A DNA stretch of 15,747 nt. It comes from Firmicutes bacterium UBA1393 (GTDB taxonomy: Bacteria; Bacillota; DTU025). The notes beneath the pieces are model-generated. The model saw only the letters and a list, made by a program, of their open reading frames with translations. It had not been told where the DNA came from and did no database searches. The position numbers and the translations under genes were made by a program. The DNA lies in assembly GCA_002305255.1 (NCBI GenBank), contig DBQN01000085.1, positions 37,334-53,080 of the forward strand. Direction: 5' to 3'. Numbering within the stretch: the first letter of the stretch is position 1; each line of letters starts with the position of its first letter. Shown here piece after piece: positions 1 to 8,011 of this stretch.

Positions 1-344
1 GAGATCTCATCTCTACGTCGCGCGAGCTCCTCAGCGACGCCGAGCCCTATGGCGGCGTGAACATCATGCCCGCACGCATGGGCGCGCCCGGGTATCTCAC
101 TTCGAAACTCCACATCCGAAAGGTCATCGATGGGAAGTGCGTCGATATCCACCCGCAGGGCAATCGTCGGGCCGGGCCGGGTTCCCTCAACCTCCGCCAC
201 TACCCCGGTATCGGCGCAATACTCTGCCTTGATGCCCGCAGCGTCACAACACGAGCGGATCAGGCGAGCCGATTCTTCGGTGTCCATGCCGATCTCGGGA
301 TGTCGGTGAAGTTGACGGCGAATTGCCACGAGGTCCATAGTCAT
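1..344 (-). CDS. M20D-family amidohydrolase, N-terminal part (continues beyond left edge)
   Basis: This is the first ~114 residues of a zinc-type amidohydrolase of the HipO/AbgB/IAA-amino-acid hydrolase group, which cleaves N-acyl amino acids or similar amides. Visible landmarks are the N-terminal IRRQLHRHPEIG, then ALRVDIDALPI, then AHACGHDVHAA, whose Cys and His are metal ligands in M20D enzymes. The rest of the catalytic domain and the dimerisation domain lie outside the window. The chosen ATG at 344 (M-T-M-D-L-V) has a GGGGTGA ribosome site five bases upstream; the ATG at 338, two codons later, is also possible. It lies 41 bp downstream of the RraA-like gene at 386-1078 and is the last visible member of that operon. 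Family assignment is firm; the substrate is unknown. Confidence 0.88.
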   Translation of the reverse strand, partial: MTMDLVAIRRQLHRHPEIGMDTEESARLIRSCCDAAGIKAEYCADTGVVAEVEGTRPGPTIALRVDIDALPIDDLSDVEFRSEIPGRAHACGHDVHAAIGLGVAEELARRRDEI

Positions 345-385
345 TCATGTCACCCCAGATCACAAGGTCAGACCCTTCACTGGCC

Positions 386-1078
386 TTACTGGTCAGTAGC
401 TCTCCAGCGAGCGATCTTCTCATCACAGTTGTTGATGACCGACAGCTTCTCGCCGTTCTTTACCCGCTCCAGCCGCTGCAGTTCTCCGGCGAGATGCTTA
501 TCGGCAAGGTCAAGCACCCGTGCTACATCGGCGCACGGCACCACTACCACGCCGTCGTCGTCTCCGAGAATCAGGTCACCGGGGTTCACCGGAACGCCGC
601 CACATTGAATCGGCACGTTGATGGCACCCGGGCCGACTGTTCCGAATATCCTGGGAGTCACGGCCTTCGCGAACGAGGGAAAACCTATCTCAGCTATGCC
701 GGCGGTATCCCGAACTGCCCCGTCCACCACGATTCCGCGTATGCCGCGCGAATGCATGTAGTAGGCGATACGCTCACCTATCACAGCGCCCTCTTCGAAT
801 CCGCCTGCGTCAACGACTATGACGTCTCCGGCCTGAGCCACATCGGCTGCCTTCTGGATGAAGAGCGCGTCGCCAGGTCGGGTGAGCACCGTAACAGCAG
901 GCCCGAGGAGCCTCATTCCGAGGCGGATGGGCTTGATTCTGTGATCCATGATCCCATACGCCGCCATGGCATCGCCGACCTTCGCCGTGTCATGCCGCCG
1001 AAACTGCTCGACCAGTGCCGGATCAGGCCTGTGCACGAGCTCATTCACTACTCCGTATAACATGTGGCGCTCCAACAT
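386..1078 (-). CDS. RraA-like / HMG-aldolase-fold protein (paralog 1)
   Basis: A 230-residue member of the RraA-like fold. The family contains the RNase E inhibitor RraA and metal-dependent 4-hydroxy-4-methyl-2-oxoglutarate/4-carboxy-4-hydroxy-2-oxoadipate aldolases, often misannotated as demethylmenaquinone methyltransferase. Visible signatures: TAKVGDAM near residue 31, GDVIVVDAGG at 84-93, GIVVDGAVRD ending in R123-D124 (the Arg-Asp active-site pair of the aldolases), and GDLILGDDDGVVVVP near 170-185. The acidic residue usually found three positions after this Asp is absent (R-D-T-A-G). The ATG at 1078 has AAGGAG seven bases upstream. The gene starts 4 bp after the M20 gene stops, so translation is probably coupled. 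Of the three paralogs here it has the most canonical active site. An aldolase or decarboxylase on a 2-keto acid is more likely than RNase regulation, given the catabolic operon. Confidence 0.88.
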   Translation of the reverse strand: MLERHMLYGVVNELVHRPDPALVEQFRRHDTAKVGDAMAAYGIMDHRIKPIRLGMRLLGPAVTVLTRPGDALFIQKAADVAQAGDVIVVDAGGFEEGAVIGERIAYYMHSRGIRGIVVDGAVRDTAGIAEIGFPSFAKAVTPRIFGTVGPGAINVPIQCGGVPVNPGDLILGDDDGVVVVPCADVARVLDLADKHLAGELQRLERVKNGEKLSVINNCDEKIARWRATDQ

Positions 1079-1082
1079 CAGT

Positions 1083-2507
1083 TCACTCCTTCTGCGACAT
1101 CGAGGCCAGCGCGTAGAGAAAACCTATTATCCCCCGCTCATGCCTGCGCAGGCCCTCTACCGTGATATATTCGTTCGCACTGTGCGACCGGCCGCCGTGC
1201 CCGAGGCCGCCGAAGGCCAGCGGGATCCCGAGTTGCCTCGTGAACACGTAATGTGGTGCGGCCCCTGCCGACCTAGGCCATACCTGCACCGGGCCGGGTG
1301 CGTAGTCCTTGGCCGAACGCACCAGGGCGTCCACCGGGCCTTGTGACACAGAGCCCTGCGATGGCGGGTAACTCTGCAGCACGTCAACGCGTATGTCGCC
1401 GTAGTCGTTTGCCTTCAAGTGACTGCGCACGCTCTCTATGACCTCGTCGGGCTCCATGTCGGGAACGAGGCGAATGTCCAGCCGTGCCCTTGCCTCTCTG
1501 GGAATCACCGCGCCGGCGCCTGTGTAGCCCGCGGCTATGCCGTTCAGGTTCAGGCTGGGCTCGTACAGGTACTTCTCCAGCAAATCGACTCCCTCAAGCT
1601 CCGACCACTTGAAGCACCTGGCGTTGCCCTGCTCCTCGAGGATCACGCGCTCATCGAAGCTGGTCGTCAATGCATCCAGCAGCATCTTCTCCTCGGGCGT
1701 AGGCGGCCTGACTCCGCGGGCCAAACCTGCCACGGTGGTTGTTTCGGCTGCGTCGCCTGACGACTGCATCGTCGCAAGGGCCTGCACGAGTCGCCATGCG
1801 GGGTTGGCTATCCACGCCGCATGCATTGCGTGGATATCGCGGGTCACCGGCCCTCCCCACTCTCCTCCCGTGCATGTCAGCTCGAGGCATACCATGCCCT
1901 TGAAGCCCAGATACAGGATGGTGGTACCCGCGGCGTTCTCGCCGAAGTATGGCTGGAACACGCAGTCGGCCTTCTGCAGCTCTTCGCGGCGGTCGCGCAC
2001 GAAACCGGGCAGGCTGGGGCTTCCAATCTCCTCTTCGCCCTCGACTATGAAGATCACGTTCACAGGCGGCCTGCTCCCAGATGCCCGTATGGCATCGAGG
2101 CAGTTGAGGAAGCCTGCGAGGCAGCCTTTGCTGTTGAATGTGCCCCGCCCCACAATGCACCTGCCGCGATCAGGCAGTTCCACCACCTCGCCGCTGAACG
2201 GAGGCACTACCCACCCCGACTCCGTAGCCGGCTGCACGTCGTATAGCTCATAGAACACGACGGTTCGCTCAGCACCGGCGTCGAGTCGCCCGTACACTAT
2301 CGGATGTCGGCCTGTGCTCACTAGCTCGCAATCGGCGCCGAGGGACTGGATCTTCGAGCGAACGATGTCGGCCATTTCGGGAATGCCCTCTCCCGTTGCG
2401 CTGACACTGGGCTGGCGCACGAAGCGCTGGACCTCACACACGTGCGCATCGAGATCGTTCTCTACCTGCGCCAATGCCTTGCTCAGCTGGAGATCTAGCG
2501 GCATCAT
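1083..2507 (-). CDS. M20/M25/M40-family metallohydrolase with altered metal-ligand residues
   Basis: A 474-residue protein of the ArgE/DapE/ACY1/CPG2 group, normally dizinc aminoacylases or dipeptidases. The fold is clear: FYELYDVQP (85-93), GRGTFNSKG (120-128), EGEEEIGS (156-163), a GG-WGGP-DIH segment (about 214-226) marking the inserted dimerisation domain, and HSANEY at 442-447. Compared with the usual G-H-Y-D-V-Q-P and G-R-G-x-x-D-x-K-G motifs, the metal His is Leu88 and the bridging Asp is Asn125. The Asp ligand expected near 188 appears to be Tyr. The Glu pair (E159, E160) and terminal His442 remain. The frame is intact and the length normal, so this is not a decayed gene. It overlaps the stop of the upstream RraA-like gene (ATGATG), implying coupled translation. 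Either it uses metal differently or it is not a standard peptidase. Confidence 0.87.
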   Translation of the reverse strand: MMPLDLQLSKALAQVENDLDAHVCEVQRFVRQPSVSATGEGIPEMADIVRSKIQSLGADCELVSTGRHPIVYGRLDAGAERTVVFYELYDVQPATESGWVVPPFSGEVVELPDRGRCIVGRGTFNSKGCLAGFLNCLDAIRASGSRPPVNVIFIVEGEEEIGSPSLPGFVRDRREELQKADCVFQPYFGENAAGTTILYLGFKGMVCLELTCTGGEWGGPVTRDIHAMHAAWIANPAWRLVQALATMQSSGDAAETTTVAGLARGVRPPTPEEKMLLDALTTSFDERVILEEQGNARCFKWSELEGVDLLEKYLYEPSLNLNGIAAGYTGAGAVIPREARARLDIRLVPDMEPDEVIESVRSHLKANDYGDIRVDVLQSYPPSQGSVSQGPVDALVRSAKDYAPGPVQVWPRSAGAAPHYVFTRQLGIPLAFGGLGHGGRSHSANEYITVEGLRRHERGIIGFLYALASMSQKE

Positions 2508-3142
2508 CCGTAGATCACCGGAACAGGCTCGCCCCTCTCTCTCCAGAAGGCCTCACGGAGCTCCACTTCTTTGCGCTCCTTCTCAAGCAGTTCATCTATG
2601 ATCTGCGCGGCCTCCAGAGGGTTGAGGAACACTACGCCATTGTAGTCGGCAAGCACCAGATCTCCCGGGTTCACCTGCACTCCGCCTACGGTAACAGGAA
2701 GTCGCACAGAGCCGTTCTCTCCGGTTCGGCGACCGACCATGGGCGTGATGTACCTGGCGAAGCAGGGAAACTTCATGGTCTCCATCTCCAACGCGTCGGT
2801 GACCGATCCGTCCACCACCAGGCCGGCCAGGCCTAGCCTGATAGATTTGAAGGTGCTCATCTCACCGGCGCACGCAAACCGTGGATCGCGCCCTGATGCA
2901 ACCACCAGCACGTCACCGGGTTGAACAAGCTCATAGGCCTTGCTGATCCCCGCGATGTCAGATGACTCGATCTGCACCGTGAAGGCAGAGCCGACAAGCC
3001 TGGCGCCTCGATACACAGGCCTTATGGCGGGATCCGCGAAACCATGATGCAGAACGTGCCCTACAGTGGCAGGCGTTGTGCCGCGGTAGGCTTCTACCAA
3101 TGACCGATCGACTCTCTCAAAATCAGGCCCCACCTGAATCAT
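2504..3142 (-). CDS. RraA-like protein with divergent active site (paralog 2)
   Basis: A 212-residue RraA-fold protein, second of three in the operon. Fold signatures are present: TPATVGHVL near residue 23, PGDVLVVASG at 75-84, GLVVDGSVTDALEME at about 107-121 and GDLVLADYNGVVFL near the C-terminal third. The active-site Arg of the HMG/CHA aldolases is Thr115 here (codon ACC), although the adjacent Asp116 and an acidic residue three positions later are kept. The Asp of the GDVxVVD motif is Ala, and the usual V-S-D-A of the first helix is V-G-H-V. It may therefore be catalytically different, or a non-catalytic partner in a mixed ring, since family members are trimers or hexamers with interface active sites. 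The gene lies 18 bp after paralog 3 and overlaps the M20 start by 4 bp. Confidence 0.85.
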   Translation of the reverse strand: MIQVGPDFERVDRSLVEAYRGTTPATVGHVLHHGFADPAIRPVYRGARLVGSAFTVQIESSDIAGISKAYELVQPGDVLVVASGRDPRFACAGEMSTFKSIRLGLAGLVVDGSVTDALEMETMKFPCFARYITPMVGRRTGENGSVRLPVTVGGVQVNPGDLVLADYNGVVFLNPLEAAQIIDELLEKERKEVELREAFWRERGEPVPVIYG

Positions 3143-3160
3143 CGTTGCCGCCCCCGTTCG

Positions 3161-3829
3161 TTACTTCGACGCGCTGGCCGCCGCTATCGCCTCGCTCATG
3201 CCGATGAGATCCGCGATGTGCGCACCGGCCCGCACTGCTTCAGCTATTCGCCGCTCCTTCTCGATGATGGCGTTCACCCGTTCGATCACTTCGTCAACGC
3301 GATCCTGAGGTATCACCGCCACGCCGTCATCGTCAGCGACGATGAGGTCGCCTGAGCGTACGATCACGCCGCCGCACACAATCGGAGTTCCGGTGGCGCC
3401 CACCGTGCGATTTGACCCCACACATGGTGTAACGTGGCGCGCAAAAACAGGCAGCCCCAGTTCGACGATGGTGTTCACGTCCCTCACTGCCCCGTCGACG
3501 ACCACACCCGCAACGCCCCGTTGCTTGGCCTCAAGGCTCATGAGTCCTCCCCACAGGGCGCCGCTCGGATCGCCATGGCCATTGATCACCAGAACGTCAC
3601 CGGGCTTGACCTCTCCGAGGGCCTTGTGGCAGGTAATGATTGCCCCAGGGTGACAATCAACGGTGTACGCGCGCCCTGTCACCCTCTTTCCGGGGTTAAC
3701 GCTCTTGATCGCCGCGTCCATGGTGTTGGTCTTCGCCATCGCGTCACTCACATTGGCAGAAGCATAGTATTGTGCCATCGCTGCATCTCCTCTGACTAGC
3801 TCTATCGGGCGGGCGCTAGATACTGGCAT
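3161..3829 (-). CDS. RraA-like / HMG-aldolase-fold protein (paralog 3)
   Basis: Up to 222 residues, RraA fold: SANVSDAM (24-31), PGDVLVINGHGD (76-87), GVVVDGAVRD ending in R116-D117, GGVIVRSGDLIVADDDG and a long C-terminal helix (VDEVIERVNAIIEKERR). The Arg-Asp pair is intact; the Asp of the GDVxVVD motif is Asn. Start choice is uncertain. The ATG at 3829 overlaps the end of the GntR gene by 14 bp and has no clear ribosome site. The in-frame ATG at 3778 has AGAGGAG about eight bases upstream. However, the 17 residues between them align with the N-terminal helix of paralogs 1 and 2, which favours the longer form through translational coupling. Probable keto-acid aldolase or decarboxylase of unknown substrate. 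Confidence 0.87.
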   Translation of the reverse strand: MPVSSARPIELVRGDAAMAQYYASANVSDAMAKTNTMDAAIKSVNPGKRVTGRAYTVDCHPGAIITCHKALGEVKPGDVLVINGHGDPSGALWGGLMSLEAKQRGVAGVVVDGAVRDVNTIVELGLPVFARHVTPCVGSNRTVGATGTPIVCGGVIVRSGDLIVADDDGVAVIPQDRVDEVIERVNAIIEKERRIAEAVRAGAHIADLIGMSEAIAAASASK

Positions 3830-4574
3830 CGACGTTTATGAAGTGCCTGCAACGATCGCCTCTGACAGTCCACACGCACCTCACCAGTACCGGACCGTCG
3901 CCTGGCCCGTAGGTGTATCTATCGATAACCAGTACGGGAGCGTTGGCCTTCAGGCCCAGCTCCTGGCTTTCGAACGCGTCCACCGCCCGTGCCTCGAGAT
4001 AGCGGCGAGCACGCACAAGCTGCAGCCCATAGCTTGTGAAAAGGTCGAGGAACCCGCCGTCGCGGACGTCCTCTTCTGTGAGGCCGGGAACCCTCGACGC
4101 CGGCACCGTGGTGCGCTCCAGCAGCACTGGGTTGCCTCCCACGAGCAGCGTGCGCCATATGCCCACGATCCTGTCGTCGGGCCCCACCCCGAACAGAGCT
4201 CCGTTTACCGGATCCACCGGCATGCTTTCAAATGCTACAAGCCTGATTCCGAGCGACTGATTCTGCCTCTCTACTTCCTTCTTGAAGTTGTAGAAGCCAA
4301 GGAGGTCATACTCGATGGGAGGTGGCTGAGCAAATGTGCCCTTCCCGGGTACGCGTCGCAGGTAGCCTTCCTGAACCAGCTGGAGAATGGCCTGTCTCAC
4401 CACACCGCGGCTGACCCCCAGCAACTCCGATAGGTCCACTTCCCGCGGGATGGGTTCGTCAGGCGGTATGGCGCCCTGGCGGACCGCCTCACGCAACTGG
4501 TCTGCCAGCTGGTGATAGAGCGGAAGCTTAGACTCGCTCGATAGTGGCGTGGGGGAAAAAGAGCCGCGTTCCAA
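3816..4574 (-). CDS. GntR-family regulator, HutC/UTRA subfamily
   Basis: A 252-residue transcription factor. The N-terminal winged helix (about residues 18-80) shows LPLYHQLADQLREAV, the recognition region LLGVSRGVVRQAILQL and GYLRRVPGKGTF. Residues about 90-245 form a UTRA ligand-binding domain (YNFKKEVERQ, RTLLVGGNPVLLERTTVP, YLEARAVDAFES). HutC-type regulators usually bind a small metabolite of the pathway they control, normally as repressors. The start codon is TTG at 4574, supported by GGAGG nine bases upstream; no ATG would leave the HTH whole. It lies inside the operon, 28 bp after the DppC-like permease gene and overlapping the next RraA-like gene, so it is probably autoregulated with the operon. 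A plausible but unproven target is the palindrome at 8012-8025 upstream of the first operon gene. Confidence 0.93.
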   Translation of the reverse strand: MERGSFSPTPLSSESKLPLYHQLADQLREAVRQGAIPPDEPIPREVDLSELLGVSRGVVRQAILQLVQEGYLRRVPGKGTFAQPPPIEYDLLGFYNFKKEVERQNQSLGIRLVAFESMPVDPVNGALFGVGPDDRIVGIWRTLLVGGNPVLLERTTVPASRVPGLTEEDVRDGGFLDLFTSYGLQLVRARRYLEARAVDAFESQELGLKANAPVLVIDRYTYGPGDGPVLVRCVWTVRGDRCRHFINVDASI

Positions 4575-4602
4575 AGTGCGATTCCTCCGTATCCTGTGAA
4601 AA

Positions 4603-5496
4603 TCAAACCCGCAGCGTCGGGTCCATCCGATCGCGTATCCAGTCGCCCAACAAGTTGAAGCCCAGCACTGTGATCATGATGGCCATACCTGGGAAGGTAC
4701 CCATCCACCAGGCAGTGTTGAGATATGCACGACCGTCCGACAGCATAGTTCCCCATGTGGGAACAGTCGGGGGCACGCCGAGCCCTAGAAAGCTCAGGCC
4801 CGACTCGAGTACTATCACGAAGCCCAGGTCGAGCGTGGCCAAGACGATGGTGCTTGGGAGCAGGTTCGGGAGCAAGTGCTGAAACAGAATACGCGGGCTG
4901 GAGCTGCCGATGACGCGTGCCGCCTCCACGAACTCCCGCTCAGAGTAGCTCAGGGTTTGGCCGTAGATCACCCGCGTATACCGAGCCCATCTTGTGAGCA
5001 CCACCACCAGAACGAGATTGCGAATACCAGGGCCGGTGATGCCTATCACCGCCAGCGCCAGCAGCATGAAGGGCAGGCTCATCACCAGGTCGACGCACCT
5101 CATCACTATCGACTCCGCCACGCCGCGGTAGTATCCGGCCACAAGGCCCAGCATGGTGCCTATGGCAGCCGTGATGGCGACGCTGACTATGCCCACGAAC
5201 AACGATATCCTCGAACCGTAGATAATGCGGCTGAGCACGTCACGCCCGAGTTGATCTGTTCCCAGCAGGAACCGGCCCCCTCCGAAAGGCGACTGCCAGC
5301 CCGGGGGCTTTAGCCGGCCCATCAGGTCTTGCGCGTTGGGATCGTGCGGCGCGGCGATGGGAGCCAGGATTGCGGCGATGATCACCACCGCAATCATCAG
5401 CACGCCCACTGCGCCGCTGAGATCCAGACGGGGCGCTGTTTCGCCGCTAGCGCTTTCTGCTGTTCGCGATGCTAATGCGCGGATCCAAGAGGCCAT
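4603..5496 (-). CDS. Peptide/nickel-type ABC transporter permease, DppC-like
   Basis: A 297-residue inner-membrane protein of the DppC/OppC family. It has a first membrane helix at about 29-50 preceded by a short cytoplasmic N-terminus, the family motif LGTDQLGRDVLSRIIYGSR (79-97), further helices at about 98-121, 138-155, 160-170 and 212-235, and the EAA loop EFVEAARVIGSS-PRILFQHLLPN (188-211) that contacts the ATPase. The C-terminal helix and NLLGDWIRDRMDPTLR ending are typical. The ATG at 5496 lies inside the end of the DppB-like gene (50-bp overlap), with a weak GGGAG site 12 bases upstream. It forms the membrane channel together with the DppB-like subunit. Substrate class (peptides, opines, nickel, sugars) cannot be fixed from sequence. 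Confidence 0.94.
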   Translation of the reverse strand: MASWIRALASRTAESASGETAPRLDLSGAVGVLMIAVVIIAAILAPIAAPHDPNAQDLMGRLKPPGWQSPFGGGRFLLGTDQLGRDVLSRIIYGSRISLFVGIVSVAITAAIGTMLGLVAGYYRGVAESIVMRCVDLVMSLPFMLLALAVIGITGPGIRNLVLVVVLTRWARYTRVIYGQTLSYSEREFVEAARVIGSSSPRILFQHLLPNLLPSTIVLATLDLGFVIVLESGLSFLGLGVPPTVPTWGTMLSDGRAYLNTAWWMGTFPGMAIMITVLGFNLLGDWIRDRMDPTLRV

Positions 5497-6379
5497 AAGT
5501 CAGATCAACTCCCAGGTTTATCAGCACGAATATGGCTGACACCACAATGACCACTGCCTGAACCACCGGATAGTCGCGGCCCATGATCGCGTTCACCGCC
5601 AGGCGGCCGACTCCCGGCCATGCGAATACGGTCTCTACTATCACCGAGCCACCCATGAGGCTTCCGAACTCCATGCCGAGCACTGTGACGATGGGAATGA
5701 GTGCGTTTCGGAGGGCGTGCCCCACTACTACGCTGCGGTTGTTCAGTCCTTTGCTGCGGGCAGTCCTCACATAGTCCATTCGAAGTACATCAAGCATGCT
5801 CGAGCGTGTCATCCTGGCAATCCTGGCTGCAGAATAGCTCCCCACAGCCAGAGCAGGCATTATCAATGACTTGACTCCCCCGTAGCCTATAGCAGGCAGC
5901 CACCGCAGCCTCACAGAGAGCAGCAAGATAAGCAAGATTCCGGTCCAGTACACCGGCATCGCCTGCCCGACCAGGGCCGATGACATCACAAGGCGATCAA
6001 GGGCCGTTCCGCGGTTCACCGCTGCTAGCACCCCTGCCGGCAGCCCGATGGCGATGGCAATAGCCATGCCCGCAGCCGCGAGCTTGAGAGTAGGCGGAAC
6101 ACGCTCAAGCACCAGGGTCAGGGCAGGGGCGCCCTGCCGATATGAATAGCCGAGGTCGCCCCTGACCATGCCCATCAGGAACTTGACGTACTGAATGTGA
6201 AGCGGCTGATCGAGCCCGAGGATCGCCCTGAATCTGGCCTGTTCCTCGAGGGGAACATCCGCCGGAAGCAGGACGGCGATGGGATCGCCGGTTGTCCGTT
6301 GCAGTATGAACACTATTGTCACAACGCCAAGAACCGTAAGCATTGCATACAGCAGGCGCCTGATTACATACTTGAACAC
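5447..6379 (-). CDS. Peptide/nickel-type ABC transporter permease, DppB-like
   Basis: A 310-residue inner-membrane subunit of the DppB/OppB family. Evidence: MFKYVIRRLLYAMLTVLGV start with the first helix (about 8-27), the periplasmic motif LGLDQPLHIQYVKFL (54-68), GDLGYSYRQG (74-83), transmembrane stretches at about 101-122, 132-156, 171-185, 225-245 and 275-297, and the EAA loop DYVRTARSKGLNN...HALRNALIP (202-229). The start is GTG at 6379 with AGAGGGGG six bases upstream. It follows the binding-protein gene by 35 bp and overlaps the DppC-like gene, consistent with one transporter. No ATP-binding subunit (DppD/DppF type) is present in the visible operon, so ATPases are either further downstream or shared. 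Confidence 0.94.
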   Translation of the reverse strand: MFKYVIRRLLYAMLTVLGVVTIVFILQRTTGDPIAVLLPADVPLEEQARFRAILGLDQPLHIQYVKFLMGMVRGDLGYSYRQGAPALTLVLERVPPTLKLAAAGMAIAIAIGLPAGVLAAVNRGTALDRLVMSSALVGQAMPVYWTGILLILLLSVRLRWLPAIGYGGVKSLIMPALAVGSYSAARIARMTRSSMLDVLRMDYVRTARSKGLNNRSVVVGHALRNALIPIVTVLGMEFGSLMGGSVIVETVFAWPGVGRLAVNAIMGRDYPVVQAVVIVVSAIFVLINLGVDLTYGLLDPRISIANSRKR

Positions 6380-6414
6380 CCGACGACCCCCTCTATCGCG
6401 TTGAGAGTGTTGCG

Positions 6415-7959
6415 CTACTTGAAGCTGATATCATACGCCCAGATGCGTGCATCAGGACGCGCGGACCAGTTCAGCCGGCTGCTTGTTGCCGACACCACAG
6501 TGTACTGGAACAGGCCGATACCGGCGGCTTCGTCTCGCACGAGGGCGTATGTCTTCTCGTACGTCGACACTCTCTCCTTAGCATCCATGCTCGTTCTGCC
6601 CTTCTCGATGAGTTCATCAAGGGCCGGGTTGGAGTAGGTGGAAAGGGCCCCGCCTGTGCCGTAAAATGCAGTGATCTGCGGGTCGGTGTCGAACCACACG
6701 TTATTGCCGCCGCTGACGTACACCGGCGAAATCGTCTTGTTCTTCAGTATCGTCTGGAACTGCCCGTACTCAGTGGGCTTGAGGTTTACTTTGATGCCGA
6801 CCTGTGCCAGCTGCTGAGCTATGACCTGGGCGATCTCCTTGTCCATCGGGTACTTGCCGTTCTGGCAGACCATATCTATGGATATGCCAGACGGATAGCC
6901 GGCCTTGGCGAGGTATTCTTTGGCCTTGACAGGGTCATACGCCAGTCGCTTGACGGTAGTAGGCGCGTTCGGAATCACATTCGAGATGGGAGCATCGATC
7001 ACAGCTGCATACCCGTCAAGCAGCCCTGCGACGATCGGGCGAGGGTCTATAGCGTGTGCGACTGCAAGACGGAAGTTCTTGTTGTCGCCGGGTGCCACAG
7101 AGATGTTGAAGTTGACCATCTGCAGCTGTGCGCTGGGGGTGGTCAAGAGAGTGACATCGCGAGAAGCCTTGAGCACTCCTACCTGGTCGGCAGGGATTGA
7201 CTGCACTAGGTCGATCTCGCCGCTCTGCAGGCCGGCGATTCTGGTAGCCATCTCCGGAACTGCCTTCCATACCAACCGACTCACTGCCGGCTTACCGCGG
7301 AAGTAGTTCTCGTTGGCCTCTACGACCACTCTGTCATCGCGGATCCACTGCACGAAGCGGAAAGGACCTGTACCCACAGGGTTTCTGCTGAAGTAGTCGT
7401 CGCCCTTCTCCTTGATATACTTGGGCGGGACGATGAACATGTTTGTCATGCGAGCGAGGAAAATGGGATCAGGCGCATTAGTAGTGAACCTGACAGTGTA
7501 AGGACCCACAACAGTGCACTCGGAGATTGTCGAGAAGTATGAGGCGGCAAGAGCCTTGGTGGCCGGATCCTTCACGCGATCGAATGTGAACTTCACAGCG
7601 TCGGCGTTGAAAGGTTCACCGTTATGGAACGTGACGTCGCGACGCAGGTTGAGCTCCCATTCCGTCGCGCTGATGCGCTTGTAGTCAGTGGCGAGAGCAG
7701 GCTGGATCTCCATGTTCTTGTCGCGCAAGAGCATGGTGTCGAATATGCTCATGCATACATTTCCCGTGTCAGTGTCGGATTGTTTCTGCGGATCCAGAGT
7801 AGTTGCGTCAGCCCCCTGGGCTATCACAACCTCATTCGCCCTGGCGGGAGCACCGACCACAACGTATGACATCGGCCCCAGAAGCAGCGACATAAGAACT
7901 ACCACGACAGACATCATCACAGCCCTTGACACTCTTGTCGAGAACCCATGTAGGTACAT
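6415..7959 (-). CDS. Periplasmic solute-binding protein of peptide ABC transporter (SBP_bac_5 family, DppA-like)
   Basis: A ~514-residue extracytoplasmic binding protein. It has a Sec signal peptide with a long hydrophobic core (VVVVLMSLLLGPM) and a likely signal-peptidase I site after A-R-A (PARA/NEVV). It lacks a lipobox Cys, so it is probably soluble in a periplasm. The mature part begins with VVIAQGADATTLDPQKQSD and carries the family pattern EWELNLRRDVTFHNGEPF, KFTFDRVKDP and GTGPFRFVQW. I chose the ATG at 7959 because AAAGGAG lies at 7971-7977, nine bases upstream; a longer frame opening at 7980 would overlap that ribosome site. It is the first gene of the minus-strand catabolic operon and delivers ligand to the DppB/DppC-like permeases. 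The ligand is unknown. Confidence 0.94.
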   Translation of the reverse strand: MYLHGFSTRVSRAVMMSVVVVLMSLLLGPMSYVVVGAPARANEVVIAQGADATTLDPQKQSDTDTGNVCMSIFDTMLLRDKNMEIQPALATDYKRISATEWELNLRRDVTFHNGEPFNADAVKFTFDRVKDPATKALAASYFSTISECTVVGPYTVRFTTNAPDPIFLARMTNMFIVPPKYIKEKGDDYFSRNPVGTGPFRFVQWIRDDRVVVEANENYFRGKPAVSRLVWKAVPEMATRIAGLQSGEIDLVQSIPADQVGVLKASRDVTLLTTPSAQLQMVNFNISVAPGDNKNFRLAVAHAIDPRPIVAGLLDGYAAVIDAPISNVIPNAPTTVKRLAYDPVKAKEYLAKAGYPSGISIDMVCQNGKYPMDKEIAQVIAQQLAQVGIKVNLKPTEYGQFQTILKNKTISPVYVSGGNNVWFDTDPQITAFYGTGGALSTYSNPALDELIEKGRTSMDAKERVSTYEKTYALVRDEAAGIGLFQYTVVSATSSRLNWSARPDARIWAYDISFK

Positions 7960-8011
7960 GCGCGCGTCAGCTCCTTTCATATGACCGGACTTTATGTAGG
8001 TATTTCTCTTG

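Noticed and set aside
347..2253. Long plus-strand frames over the M20 and RraA-like genes (for example 347-1060 and 1537-2253)
   Set aside because: They lie antisense to genes with clear family motifs, have no recognisable domains and show low-complexity, Arg/Ser/Pro-rich composition typical of GC-rich shadow frames.
1083..2507. M20 gene as a pseudogene
   Set aside because: The reading frame is intact and of normal length, with conserved fold motifs and translational coupling; only specific ligand positions differ.
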